Shown here piece by piece: positions 47,546 through 56,971 of a stretch of 64,000 bases of DNA. Where the stretch lies: contig NZ_CP149130.1 of assembly GCF_037811135.1 (NCBI RefSeq), positions 1,980,501 through 2,044,500 of the forward strand, read 5' to 3'. A program made the translations under genes and the position numbers. A model generated the notes under the pieces. That model ran no database searches. It had not been told where the DNA came from and saw only the letters and a program-made list of their open reading frames with translations. Source of the stretch: Aeromonas rivipollensis (GTDB lineage Bacteria > Pseudomonadota > Gammaproteobacteria > Enterobacterales > Aeromonadaceae). Every line of letters starts with the position of its first letter. The first letter of the stretch is position 1.

Positions 47546-48445
47546 ATGACAAGCTCCCTCGCTTTCCCAGACCCGGCGCCACAGACGCGCCCCCATTTCA
47601 CCCGCATCGAGCGGGTGCTCGACTACATTCACGCCCACCTGGATCAGCCCCTGTCGCTGGAGCAGCTGGCCGAGCAGAGCTGCTGGTCGCGCTGGCAGTT
47701 GCAGCGGGTCTTCTTGCACGAGACCGGCCAGACGGTGGCCCACTATGTGCGCGAGCTGAAGCTGAGCCTGGCGGCGGAGGCGCTGCTCTCGAGCCGCCAG
47801 CGGGTGCTGGATCTGGCGCTGAACCACGGTTTTGGCTCGGAAGTCAGCTTCAGCCGGGCCTTCAAGCAGCACTTTGGCTGCTCCCCCCTGGCCTATCGCA
47901 AGCGGGGCCTGCGGCTGGGGCTGCGTACCCCCCTGGTTCGGGTCCCCATGCCCCTGGCCAGTCCCCCCAGACTGGTGCAGGTGCGGGTGGAGAGCCGGCC
48001 TGGGTTCACCCTGCACGGCGTCAGGGGGGAGATCCGGGGCCTCTTTGCGAAGGCGCCCGATTTTCAGCAGACGGTGCCCGCCATCTGGGGCGCCTGGCGC
48101 GAGGCGGGGGGACGCCTGTCCTCCAGCGAGCTGCTGGGGGTGGTGGATGTGTCGGGGGCGGGGGAGCGGCTGCCTTACTGGGCCGGGGTGGCGGCAGAGG
48201 AGGGGATTGAGCCGGGCCCCGGGCTGGCGCGCCTCAGGGTTCCCTCCCAGGAGTATGCGGTGCTGGGCCACCTGGGCCCCATCAGCCAGCTGGGGCAGAG
48301 CCTCAACTGGTTCATCCTGCACTGGCTGCCCTCTTCCAGCTATCGCGGGCTGGATGGCTTCGAGCTGGAGCGCTATGCCCCGGGCTTTGACGGCCAGCAG
48401 CCCGATGCCTCCATGGAGTACTGGCTACCCATAGCGCCCCGCTAG
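47546..48445 (+). CDS. AraC-family regulator with GyrI-like effector domain
   Basis: The 299-residue protein has two AraC-type helix-turn-helix motifs at the N-terminus (LEQLAEQSCWSRWQLQRVF and FGSEVSFSRAFKQHFGCSPL). A C-terminal GyrI/Rob-like ligand domain follows (from about residue 130). This order matches E. coli Rob and YdeE-like regulators that respond to small amphipathic ligands. No strong ribosome site precedes the ATG. Confidence 0.88.
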   Translation: MTSSLAFPDPAPQTRPHFTRIERVLDYIHAHLDQPLSLEQLAEQSCWSRWQLQRVFLHETGQTVAHYVRELKLSLAAEALLSSRQRVLDLALNHGFGSEVSFSRAFKQHFGCSPLAYRKRGLRLGLRTPLVRVPMPLASPPRLVQVRVESRPGFTLHGVRGEIRGLFAKAPDFQQTVPAIWGAWREAGGRLSSSELLGVVDVSGAGERLPYWAGVAAEEGIEPGPGLARLRVPSQEYAVLGHLGPISQLGQSLNWFILHWLPSSSYRGLDGFELERYAPGFDGQQPDASMEYWLPIAPR

Positions 48446-48499
48446 GCTCGGCAACGAGGCCCCTCATGCCGCCTGCATGACCTCAGGCTGCCAATCCCG

Positions 48500-50020
48500 T
48501 CAGCCCGCAGGGTGCACCCGGTTCTTGCCCGCCTCCTTGGCCTGATAGAGTGCCCGATCGACCCTTGCTATCAGGTGCGCGGCCGACTCATGGCGCCACT
48601 GTCCCAGCCCTGCCGAGAAGGTCGCCACCAGCCCGGCTTCTCGCCATTGACGCTGCAGGACTCGCAGGCGCCAGCGCTCCAGCAGGGCCAGAGCCTGGGC
48701 TCCGTCCTCCCCCGGGATCAGGATGGCCAGCTCCTCCCCGCCGTACCGGTAGAGCCTGGCCAGGCCGTCGGCCACCGTCACCCCTTCCTGTGCCACGGCC
48801 TGGAGGACGCTGTCGCCCACCAGGTGCCCCAGCTGGTCGTTGATGGACTTGAAGTTGTCCAGATCTATCATGCCGAGGGAGAAGGGGCGGCCGTCAGCCA
48901 GATGGCTGGCCAGATCCTGATCGAAGCTGCGGCGATTGAAGAGGCCGGTCAGGGCATCCGTATTGGAGGCGGCAACGGCTTCCTGCATCTGGTGATGGGC
49001 GCTTTGGATCTCCTGGCGCAGCAGCTCTCCGGGCTTGCTCATGTCGATGCGGCCGATGCGCATCAGGGCGATGATCTCGACGATCATCTTGTTGATGGCA
49101 TGACGCAGGGAGCCCCAGCAGAGCAGGCAGATCAGCAGGCAGCCCGCCACGGCGATCTGCAACTGATAGGATTCGCTGTGGCTGGCCTCCTTGAACTCGG
49201 CGTCGCTGACGGTGTAGATGGCGAACCAGTCCGGATTGGAGAAGGCGTAGTAGTAGACATGGGTCTGGTGCTCGGCGTCATAGAGGTGGTCGGCCCCGTT
49301 GGTCATCTGCGCGATGAGCCGCGGCGCCAGCTGGCGGTGAAACAGGTTGCCCACATTGGAATGCAGCAAGGTGTCGCCTGTACGGGCGATGAGATAGAAC
49401 TCCCCCTTGAGGGGGCTCTTGAGCAGGCGCAGGGGATGACTCATCTGCTCGAGATCGAGCTCCATGGCCAGGGTGCCGAGGCGAAAGCCCTCCTTGTCGA
49501 CGATGGGCCGGGAGACGGAAACGGTCCGCTGCTGGTCAATCCTGCTGGCATAGTGGTCCGTGTAGCTGACGAAGAGGGTACGGGAGGCGGCGGATTTGAA
49601 CCAGGGCCGCTCCCTGACATCAAAGCCCGCCTCGACCGGCAGGTGGGGGACAGAGTTGAAACGCCCCTGCTGATCGGCGACCAGGATGCTTTTCACATAG
49701 GGCGTGAGGGACAACGTTTGCATCAGGGTCATGCGAAGGGGAGCGTGCTCGTTGCCAAAGAAGGCCTGCAGGGTTGGCTTATCAATAAAGCTGCCGGTCT
49801 CGTTGAGGACGTGCTCCAGCGGCTTGAATTGCAATGCGATGAACTGGGTCGCCATGTTGTGCACGAACATGGCGGCCACCTTGTGATACTTCACCTCGGC
49901 CGCGCGCTGGATGCTGCAGCTGACCCCCACCAGGGCGGTGAGCAGGGTCAGCACTATCACGGCGAAGGAGACGTGGAGCTGGGTGTGACAGTGCAGATCT
50001 TTATTGATGATGTCATTCAT
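48500..50020 (-). CDS. Membrane diguanylate cyclase with periplasmic Cache-type sensor
   Basis: The protein is about 506 residues. It has an N-terminal membrane helix (FAVIVLTLLTALVGV) and a periplasmic dCache-like domain (about 35-285, with VRERPWFKSA and FVSYTDHYA). A second helix (IAVAGCLLICLLCWGSL) leads to a C-terminal GGDEF domain with the active variant GGEEL. It should make c-di-GMP in response to an external ligand. An FNR-like box lies about 84 nt upstream at 50104. I took the ATG at 50020 because the longer reading frame lacks homology. Confidence 0.87.
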   Translation of the reverse strand: MNDIINKDLHCHTQLHVSFAVIVLTLLTALVGVSCSIQRAAEVKYHKVAAMFVHNMATQFIALQFKPLEHVLNETGSFIDKPTLQAFFGNEHAPLRMTLMQTLSLTPYVKSILVADQQGRFNSVPHLPVEAGFDVRERPWFKSAASRTLFVSYTDHYASRIDQQRTVSVSRPIVDKEGFRLGTLAMELDLEQMSHPLRLLKSPLKGEFYLIARTGDTLLHSNVGNLFHRQLAPRLIAQMTNGADHLYDAEHQTHVYYYAFSNPDWFAIYTVSDAEFKEASHSESYQLQIAVAGCLLICLLCWGSLRHAINKMIVEIIALMRIGRIDMSKPGELLRQEIQSAHHQMQEAVAASNTDALTGLFNRRSFDQDLASHLADGRPFSLGMIDLDNFKSINDQLGHLVGDSVLQAVAQEGVTVADGLARLYRYGGEELAILIPGEDGAQALALLERWRLRVLQRQWREAGLVATFSAGLGQWRHESAAHLIARVDRALYQAKEAGKNRVHPAG

Positions 50021-50103
50021 TGGCGTGATCGTATGGCCTCGTATCGTCTCAAACAGGACTGATAAAAGGGGCCGCATACTATCGCCATCCCTGTCAGCAG
50101 GGC

Positions 50104-50117
50104 TTGACCCGGATCAA
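50104..50117. promoter_or_regulatory. FNR/CRP-family-like box upstream of the diguanylate cyclase
   Basis: TTGACCCGGATCAA matches the FNR half-sites TTGAT-N4-ATCAA with one mismatch. It lies 84 bp before the cyclase start on the opposite side from the siderophore receptor. Oxygen control of the cyclase is a guess from the site alone. Confidence 0.4.
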
Positions 50118-50393
50118 GGGTGTGGATGAAAAAAGAGCAAATGCTCTAAGGTGAAGGCCGGATGCGAGGGCTGATCCGGCCCGGTTCGGCCAGCAGGGCA
50201 GAGGGCCTTGAGGCCACTCCGGCGGAAGTGCGTCCCGACCCGCCCCGGGCAGTACCCTCTCCATTTGGCTTCCCCTGCACTCTAATTCACTCGTCACGAC
50301 GTCATATGGCGCCCTTCTCTCCCCCTTTCTTTGTCATTGACCCGCCAACATGCCCCAAATTGTTAATTCCGGGGCGAATTAGAACAATAAAAT

Positions 50394-50412
50394 GCAAATG
50401 ATATTTGTTACT
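50394..50412. promoter_or_regulatory. Fur box upstream of the siderophore receptor
   Basis: CAAAT-GAT-ATTTG within GCAAATGATATTTGTTAC is a Fur-type palindrome about 30-50 bp before the receptor start, where a Fur repressor would overlap the promoter. Confidence 0.65.
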
Positions 50413-50442
50413 ATTCACATGCAGTAGGCAGTCGAGGATCAG

Positions 50443-52587
50443 ATGCAACTTGTTCACCCCCCATTGACCCTGGTCGCCGCGACCATCTCTACCCTGTTGG
50501 CAGGCTCTGTGCTGGCCGCCGCCCCCAGCAGCCAGGACGCGGCGCTTGCCGACGAGACCCTGACGGTGCTGGGTCAGACCTATCGCAACACCGCGACCAA
50601 GACCAGGCTCGATCCCATAGAGACGCCCCAGGCGATCTCGGTAGTGGAGAGCGAGACCCTGGAACAGCGTGGCGTCAGCTCGGTGAGCGAGGCGCTGCGC
50701 TACGTGCCCGGTGTCAATACCGAGCTGCGAGGCGGGGCGGTCAACCGGCTGGATCTGTTCAACATTCGCGGCTTTGACAACTACCAGAACTTCTATGACG
50801 GCCTCTTGCTGCAATACAACGAGTGGAACCTGCAACCCCAGATAGATCCGGTGGCCATCGAGCAGCTGGAGGTGTTCAAGGGACCGACCTCGGTGCTGTA
50901 CGGCAGCATGCCGCCGGGCGGCATGGTCAACCTCATCGCCAAGCGCCCCCAGCGGGAAGCCAAACACAGCGTCAGCCTGGCGACGGGCACCGGCACCCTC
51001 AAGGAGATGAGCCTCGACAGCACAGGCGCCATCAACGATCAGCTCGCCTACCGTGTGGTGGGGCTGGCCCGGGAGAAGGATGGCCAGGCGGTGACCTCGA
51101 AGGAGGAGCGCTACGTCTTTGCGCCCTCCCTGGACTGGCAGTTGAGTGAGCGCACCCTGCTGAACCTCAACCTCTACTACCAGAAGGATCCCGAGGCCGG
51201 TATCTATACCACTGTGCCGGCCAGCGGTTCGGTCAAGTCCAACCCCCTGGGGCAACTTGGCAGCGATAGCTTCCTCGGCGACCAGAACTGGAACGAATAC
51301 AACAGGGACGTGACCCTGCTCGGCTACAAGCTGAGCCACGACTTCAACGCCAACTGGCAGGTGCTGCAGAATGCCCGCTACATGGATGCCTCCGCCTATC
51401 AGCGCAACACCTACAACGCGGCCCTGGCGGCGGACAACCGCACCCTGACCCGCAACGCTTATTTGACCGATGAGGCGTCGAAAGGCTTTGTCATCGACAA
51501 CCAGCTGGCGGGCAAGGTGATGACGGGGCCGGCCCAACACAACCTGCTGATCGGGGTCGACTATCAATATCTGGACGCGCGTATCCTCTATCAGGACACG
51601 CTCGACTACTCTGCCCCCGCCATCGACATCTTCAACCCGGACCACAACCAGATCCGGCCGGATGCCCTGGCCTTCTCCTATGAGGATCGCAAGACCATCC
51701 GTCAGTCCCAGACGGGCGTCTATCTGCAGGATCAGGTGCGCCTCGATCGGCTGGTGGCCATAGGCGGCGCCCGCTACGACAGCTACCGGATGGACACCGA
51801 CAGCCGCGGCCTCTACCTGGGGGCCGCCAGCCAGTCCCTGGCCCAAGTCGATCAGGACAACCTCTCCTTCCGCCTCGGCGCCCTCTACGAGCTCGACTAC
51901 GGCTTGTCGCCCTATGTGAGCTATGCCGAGAGCTTCGAGCCGGTACCGGGGGCGGACAAGAGTGGCAAGGCGTTCGATCCCTCTACCGGCCACCAGTGGG
52001 AGGGGGGGCTCAAGTTCCTCTCCGAGGACATGAGCAAGACGGCCACGATCTCGGCGTTCCATATCACCAAGGAGAACGCCCTGGTAACCGATCCGGACAA
52101 CGTCTACGGGCCCAAGCTGCAGACCGGCGAAATCGTCTCCAAGGGGATAGAGCTGGAAGGGCGCGCCGATCTCACCAGCCGGCTGGATCTGGCGCTGAGC
52201 TATACCCGCCAGGACATGGAGATCACCCGCGACACCACAGACTTGCAGGGCAAGACCCCGGTCTGGGTGCCCAGGCAGATAGCCTCCTTGTGGAGCAACT
52301 ACCTGCCGGGCGGCAGCCTGGAGGGGATGCGGGTAGGCGCCGGCCTGCGCTACGTGGGGGAGGCCCAGCTCGATGCCGCCAACACCGACACAGTGCCGGA
52401 TTATCTGCTGATGGACATGTCCGCCTCCTATGATCTCACCGCCCTCAGCGCGAGCCTGAAGGGGGTGGGGGTGTCGCTCAGCGCCAGCAACCTGCTTAAC
52501 AAGACCTACTACTCCTGCTACGACCAGAACAACTGCTGGTTCGGGGCTGAGCGCAATGTGGAGGCTCGACTCAAATACGTATTCTGA
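50443..52587 (+). CDS. TonB-dependent siderophore receptor
   Basis: The protein is a 714-residue outer membrane receptor of the FhuA/FoxA-type siderophore group. It has a signal peptide (about 26 residues) and a plug domain with TPQAISVVESETLEQRGV and RGFDNYQNFYDGL, in the pattern of hydroxamate receptors. A 22-strand barrel follows, ending in the usual aromatic ARLKYVF. The Fur box at 50394 implies expression on iron starvation. A ferric-siderophore reductase follows within 2 nt of its stop. No siderophore synthesis genes are nearby, so uptake of foreign siderophores is likely. Confidence 0.93.
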   Translation: MQLVHPPLTLVAATISTLLAGSVLAAAPSSQDAALADETLTVLGQTYRNTATKTRLDPIETPQAISVVESETLEQRGVSSVSEALRYVPGVNTELRGGAVNRLDLFNIRGFDNYQNFYDGLLLQYNEWNLQPQIDPVAIEQLEVFKGPTSVLYGSMPPGGMVNLIAKRPQREAKHSVSLATGTGTLKEMSLDSTGAINDQLAYRVVGLAREKDGQAVTSKEERYVFAPSLDWQLSERTLLNLNLYYQKDPEAGIYTTVPASGSVKSNPLGQLGSDSFLGDQNWNEYNRDVTLLGYKLSHDFNANWQVLQNARYMDASAYQRNTYNAALAADNRTLTRNAYLTDEASKGFVIDNQLAGKVMTGPAQHNLLIGVDYQYLDARILYQDTLDYSAPAIDIFNPDHNQIRPDALAFSYEDRKTIRQSQTGVYLQDQVRLDRLVAIGGARYDSYRMDTDSRGLYLGAASQSLAQVDQDNLSFRLGALYELDYGLSPYVSYAESFEPVPGADKSGKAFDPSTGHQWEGGLKFLSEDMSKTATISAFHITKENALVTDPDNVYGPKLQTGEIVSKGIELEGRADLTSRLDLALSYTRQDMEITRDTTDLQGKTPVWVPRQIASLWSNYLPGGSLEGMRVGAGLRYVGEAQLDAANTDTVPDYLLMDMSASYDLTALSASLKGVGVSLSASNLLNKTYYSCYDQNNCWFGAERNVEARLKYVF

Positions 52588-52589
52588 CC

Positions 52590-53438
52590 TTGCGCCCCGG
52601 ACCTGCACCGGGGCACGCCCTCTCTGCGGGTCCCGATGGCCGCCAGCACGCCCTGCCTCGCGGCCTCGGCACCCTGGCGGTGCACAGCCAGCATAGCCTG
52701 CTGGCGGATCACGACGCCCTGTTTGCGGCGGCGGCCGGGCTCATTCCCTCCCTCAAGGGGCGGCTGGCGGGGGAGTCCCCCGCTCTGCTGATGGCGCCCC
52801 CTCATGGCGCCCCGAGCGAGGTTGCGGCTGCCCTGCATGGCCACTGGCAGCAGGCACACCCGGAGGCGGGGGCGGCCTACTGGCTGACCCGCAGCTGGGG
52901 CATGCTCTGCTGGCAATCCATCTACCTCGCCATGGTGGCCGTCTATCGGGTGGGGGCCGTGCCCGCCCTGGATCGCATGGGACAGGGCTATCAGGAGGGG
53001 CTGGTGTCCGGCTTCAGCCTGCCGGCGGAGCCCATGATCAAGGGGGAGGTAAAGACCCTGATCAAGACGGCGGGTGAGCGGTTGCAGGCTCATTGGCAGG
53101 AGTTGTTCGCGCTACTTGGGGCGGTGCAGCGGCTGCGCCCCGGCTTCGTGCGCCCGCTCCTGGCGGACGATCTGCTGGCGGCCCTGGTGCGGGTGCCGGA
53201 TTTCTTCGGGGAGATAAGCCCAGAGGTGGTTCAAGCCCATGCGCCGCTCTGGCTCGCCGCCTGCGGCCTGCCCGCCGGGCATCTGGCGGGCTGGCGTCCG
53301 GCCTCGCTCCTCCGGGATGAGGCCTTCCCTGGCTATGTGCGCCAGCGCTGCTGCCTGCACTACAGGCGAGGGGATGGGGAGCTTTGCGGCAACTGCCCGA
53401 GACGGCAGGGAGCCGCCGGCTGCGACGAGGGATCCTGA
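52590..53438 (+). CDS. Siderophore ferric iron reductase, AHA_1954/FhuF-like
   Basis: The protein is about 282 residues of the FhuF-related family named for A. hydrophila AHA_1954. Its C-terminal cluster CCLHYRRGDGELCGNC (C-C-x10-C-x2-C) is the 2Fe-2S ligand set of FhuF proteins. It would reduce the imported ferric siderophore in the cytoplasm to free iron. I placed the start at the TTG at 52590, directly after the receptor stop, because no in-frame ATG comes early; a GTG at 52680 is possible. It is co-transcribed with the receptor. Confidence 0.8.
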   Translation: MRPGPAPGHALSAGPDGRQHALPRGLGTLAVHSQHSLLADHDALFAAAAGLIPSLKGRLAGESPALLMAPPHGAPSEVAAALHGHWQQAHPEAGAAYWLTRSWGMLCWQSIYLAMVAVYRVGAVPALDRMGQGYQEGLVSGFSLPAEPMIKGEVKTLIKTAGERLQAHWQELFALLGAVQRLRPGFVRPLLADDLLAALVRVPDFFGEISPEVVQAHAPLWLAACGLPAGHLAGWRPASLLRDEAFPGYVRQRCCLHYRRGDGELCGNCPRRQGAAGCDEGS

Positions 53439-53507
53439 GGCGCCAGAGAGCAGGCACATGGAAAAGAGAGTGTGAACGCCGCCCATGGGGCGGCTTTTTC
53501 ATGCCCT

Positions 53508-54443
53508 TTACTGCTCGGCCATCTGGGTTCGAATGCGCTCGAACAGGCTCTGCAGGCAGGGCTGATCCCGATCGGCGGCCCGCACGGCCCCATACATATG
53601 GCGGCGGATCCCGTTGCCCAGGGGGCGCGCCTCGAGCAAGCCCTGGCGCACGAACTCTTCGCTGGCCCAGCGCGGCAGGGCGGCGACACCGAGCCCGGCG
53701 GCGGCCATCTGCAGCATGACCGAGGTGTTGTCCACCGGCTTGCAGCGGGCGGGCTCCACCCCGGCCGGTTGCAGGAAGCGGCTGAACACATCCATGCGGG
53801 CCCGCTCCACCGGGTAGACCAGCAGCACCTCCTGTTTGAGATCCTCCGGGGCTATCTTGGCCTGGTGACAGAGGGGGTGATCGGGCGCCATCACCAGGGT
53901 GAGATCGAAGGCAAACAGGGGTTCGAAGTGGAGATCCCCGCGGGCCTGCACATCCGAGGTGAGCAGCAAGTCCAGCTGACCGCCGAGCAGGGCGCTGATG
54001 GCATCGAAGCCGGGTACCGACTCCACCTCCAGCGCCACCCCTGGCCACTGGCGGCGAAAGCCCGGCAACAGCGGCAGCAGCCACTGGATGCAGCTGTGGC
54101 AATCGAGCGCCAGGTGCAGCCTGCCCGCGTCGCCGCTGTGCAGGGCCAGCAGCTGGCGCTCGGTCTGGGCCAGGGCAGGCAGCACCTGACGGGCCAGGGC
54201 CAGCAGATGTTGGCCGGCCGCCGTCAGCACCAGGGGGCGGCTCTTGCGCAGATAAAGCTCCAGATTGAGGCGGGTCTCCAGCTCTTTCAACTGGTGGGAG
54301 AGGGCGGACTGGGTGAGGTTGAGGCAGAGAGCAGCCCCCGCCAGGGAGCCCTGCTCGGCCAGGGCGCTGATGGTCTTCAGGTGCTTGAGATCGATGCCCG
54401 CGTTGGTGTTCTGATGGCTGGTCGACTGGTTGGGCACACCCAT
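53508..54443 (-). CDS. metR: Transcriptional regulator MetR
   Basis: MetR is a LysR-family activator of methionine genes that uses homocysteine as co-regulator. The 311-residue protein has the MetR-type N-terminus LKHLKTISALAEQGSLAGAALCLNLTQSALSHQLKELE (split: SALAEQGSLAGAAL and QSALSHQLKELE). It is divergent from metE with a MetR box between them. AGGAG is 6-7 nt before the ATG at 54443; the longer forms include leader. Confidence 0.93.
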   Translation of the reverse strand: MGVPNQSTSHQNTNAGIDLKHLKTISALAEQGSLAGAALCLNLTQSALSHQLKELETRLNLELYLRKSRPLVLTAAGQHLLALARQVLPALAQTERQLLALHSGDAGRLHLALDCHSCIQWLLPLLPGFRRQWPGVALEVESVPGFDAISALLGGQLDLLLTSDVQARGDLHFEPLFAFDLTLVMAPDHPLCHQAKIAPEDLKQEVLLVYPVERARMDVFSRFLQPAGVEPARCKPVDNTSVMLQMAAAGLGVAALPRWASEEFVRQGLLEARPLGNGIRRHMYGAVRAADRDQPCLQSLFERIRTQMAEQ

Positions 54444-54489
54444 GGCACTGCTCCTTTGTGCGTCAGTTGAGGATTTCTTGAGAGCCAGT

Positions 54490-54502
54490 TGAAGAGGATT
54501 CA
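54490..54502. promoter_or_regulatory. MetR binding site
   Basis: TGAA-gagga-TTCA exactly fits the MetR consensus TGAA-N5-TTCA. It lies in the metR-metE divergent gap. Confidence 0.75.
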
Positions 54503-54532
54503 ATAGCCAAGGTCACCTTATCTCGTCACTCT

Positions 54533-54564
54533 AGATGTGTAAACATCTGGATGGCTAAATCATC
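54533..54564. promoter_or_regulatory. MetJ met-box array
   Basis: Four adjacent 8-mers (AGATGTGT, AAACATCT, GGATGGCT, AAATCATC) partly match the met box AGACGTCT. They form overlapping palindromes (AGATG...CATCT and GGATG...CATCC). Tandem 8-bp boxes are how MetJ binds, so metE is probably repressed by MetJ with SAM. Confidence 0.5.
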
Positions 54565-54604
54565 CAGTTTCCCATCAGATGAATGAGCATAAGGAATTGG
54601 ACCT

Positions 54605-56869
54605 ATGACCCGAGCACACACCCTGGGCTTCCCCCGTATCGGCGCCAAGCGCGAGCTGAAATTTGCCCTCGAATCCTACTGGCGCGGCGAGACCACCCAG
54701 GCCGAGCTGGTCGCCGTGGGCAAGAGCCTGCGTGAGCGCCACTGGCAGGCGCAGCGCACCGCCGGGGTCAACCTGCTGCCGGTGGGCGACTTCGCCTGGT
54801 ACGACCAGGTGCTCGGCACCAGTTTGCTGGTGGACGCCGTGCCTGCCCGTCACCGTCATGGGGACACCGATCTCGACACCCTGTTCCGGGTTGCCCGTGG
54901 CCGTGCGCCGACCGGCCCCGCAGCTGCCGCCGCCGAGATGACCAAGTGGTTCAACACCAACTACCACTACCTGGTGCCCGAGTTCAGCCGTGATCAACGC
55001 TTCAAGCTGGGCTGGAGCCAACTCTTTGAAGAGGTGGAAGAGGCCAAGGCGCTGGGGCTGCCGGTCAAGGCGGTGCTGCTGGGGCCCGTCTCCTACCTCT
55101 GGCTTGGCAAGGAGAAAGAGAGCGGCTTCTCCCGCCTCGAACTGCTGGACCGCCTGCTGATCGTCTATCAGGAGATCCTGGCAAAACTGGCAGCACAAGG
55201 GGTGGAGTGGGTGCAGATCGACGAGCCGGCCCTGGCGCTGGACCTGCCGGACGAGTGGCGTTTGGCCTACCTCAACGCCTACGAGCGCCTGAGCGGCCCC
55301 TGCAAGCTGCTGCTCACCACCTATTTCGGTTCTGTTGCCCATCAGCGCGACATCATCACCAGCCTGAAGGTGGATGGCCTGCACCTGGATCTGGTGGCCG
55401 CCCCCGAGCAGCTGGAGACCCTGGTCCCGCACTTGCAGGCCCAGTGGGTGCTTTCCGCTGGCGTTATCAACGGCCGCAACGTCTGGCGTGCCAACCTCGC
55501 CAAGCTGGCGCCGACCCTAAAAGCGCTGAAGGATAAGCTCGGCGAGCGCCTCTGGGTGGCCTCTTCCTGCTCCCTGCTGCACAGCCCGGTAGACTTGACC
55601 CTGGAGCACGAGCTGGATCCCCAGACCCGCAGCTGGTTCGCCTTCGCCCTGCAAAAGTGCTACGAGCTGGGACTGCTGGCCGACTACCTGGACGGAGGGG
55701 ATCTGGACAAGATCAGCGCCTACAGCCAGCCCATCGTGGATCGGGAGTCCGACAGCCGGGTCCACAAGCGTACGGTGCAGTCCCGTCTGGCCTGCCTCAC
55801 CAACAGCGATTTTGACCGCCAGAGCGCCTATCCGGTACGCGCCGAGGCCCAGCGCAATGATCTCAAGCTGCCGCTCTTGCCCACCACCACCATCGGCTCC
55901 TTCCCGCAGACCTCCGACATCCGGTTGCTGCGCCAGGAGTGGCGGGCCGGTCGCATCGACGACGCTGCCTACGAGGCGGGTATCCAGGCCCAGATCAAGG
56001 ACGCCATCGCGCGCCAGGAGGCCATAGGGCTGGACGTGCTGGTGCACGGCGAAGCCGAGCGCAACGACATGGTGGAGTATTTCGGCGAGCTGCTTGATGG
56101 CTTTGCCATTACCCGCTTCGGCTGGGTACAGAGCTATGGCTCCCGCTGCGTCAAGCCGCCGGTGATCACCCGTGACATCGACCGCCCGACCCCCATGACC
56201 CTGACGTGGACCCAGTTTGCCCAGAGCCTGACCGACAAGCCGGTGAAGGGGATGCTGACCGGGCCCGTGACCATCCTCTGCTGGTCCTTCCCCCGGGAAG
56301 ACGTGAGCCGCGAGCAGTCGGCCCTGCAGATTGGCCTGGCCATTCGCGACGAGGTGGCCGATCTGGAAGCCGCCGGCATCAAGATCATCCAGATCGACGA
56401 ACCGGCGATCCGCGAAGGGCTGCCCCTGCGCAAGCAGGATCATCAGGCCTATCTGGACTGGGCGGTGCGCGCCTTCCGCCTGAGCGCAAGCCCAGTGGTG
56501 GACAGCACCCAGATCCACACCCACATGTGTTACAGCGACTTCAACCTCATCATAGAGGCGGTGGCGGCGCTGGACGCGGATGTGATCACCATAGAGACCA
56601 GCCGCAGCCAGATGCAGCTGCTCGAAGCGTTCGAGCGCTTCAACTACCCCAACGAGATCGGGCCGGGCGTCTACGACATCCACTCCCCGAACGTGCCGAG
56701 CCAGGACTGGATTGAAGACCTCATCCGCAGGGCGGCCAGACAGATCCCGGCGGATCGCCTCTGGGTCAACCCGGACTGCGGCCTCAAGACCCGCGGCTGG
56801 GAAGAGACCACGGCTGCCCTGAAGGTGATGGTCGATGCGACCCGGGCGCTGCGAGCCGAACTGGCCTGA
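54605..56869 (+). CDS. metE: Cobalamin-independent methionine synthase
   Basis: MetE transfers methyl from 5-methyl-THF-Glu3 to homocysteine. The 754-residue protein has two MetE barrels. The zinc ligands are in THMCYSDFN (His, Cys) and in the C-terminal [10 protein letters not shown] (Cys); the N-terminal barrel has [19 protein letters not shown]. Length fits E. coli MetE (753). Regulation by MetR and MetJ is supported by the sites at 54490 and 54533. Confidence 0.97.
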   Translation: MTRAHTLGFPRIGAKRELKFALESYWRGETTQAELVAVGKSLRERHWQAQRTAGVNLLPVGDFAWYDQVLGTSLLVDAVPARHRHGDTDLDTLFRVARGRAPTGPAAAAAEMTKWFNTNYHYLVPEFSRDQRFKLGWSQLFEEVEEAKALGLPVKAVLLGPVSYLWLGKEKESGFSRLELLDRLLIVYQEILAKLAAQGVEWVQIDEPALALDLPDEWRLAYLNAYERLSGPCKLLLTTYFGSVAHQRDIITSLKVDGLHLDLVAAPEQLETLVPHLQAQWVLSAGVINGRNVWRANLAKLAPTLKALKDKLGERLWVASSCSLLHSPVDLTLEHELDPQTRSWFAFALQKCYELGLLADYLDGGDLDKISAYSQPIVDRESDSRVHKRTVQSRLACLTNSDFDRQSAYPVRAEAQRNDLKLPLLPTTTIGSFPQTSDIRLLRQEWRAGRIDDAAYEAGIQAQIKDAIARQEAIGLDVLVHGEAERNDMVEYFGELLDGFAITRFGWVQSYGSRCVKPPVITRDIDRPTPMTLTWTQFAQSLTDKPVKGMLTGPVTILCWSFPREDVSREQSALQIGLAIRDEVADLEAAGIKIIQIDEPAIREGLPLRKQDHQAYLDWAVRAFRLSASPVVDSTQIHTHMCYSDFNLIIEAVAALDADVITIETSRSQMQLLEAFERFNYPNEIGPGVYDIHSPNVPSQDWIEDLIRRAARQIPADRLWVNPDCGLKTRGWEETTAALKVMVDATRALRAELA

Positions 56870-56916
56870 GCAGCGTCATACCGCTCGGCAGACAACGCAA
56901 GAGCATTGAGATAACG

Positions 56917-56949
56917 AGAGAGGGAAGGCGTAGGCCTTCCCTCTTTTTT
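56917..56949. terminator. Terminator after metE
   Basis: GAGAGGGAAGGC-gtag-GCCTTCCCTC followed by a T run. Confidence 0.88.
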
Positions 56950-56971
56950 GCATGAGGGCCCTGAGGCCCCC

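Noticed and set aside
50302-52608. Long open frame (over 700 codons) on the minus strand opposite the siderophore receptor
   Set aside because: It is antisense to a complete TonB receptor. Long reverse frames are expected in GC-rich coding DNA. The product shows no domain and has composition typical of a shadow.
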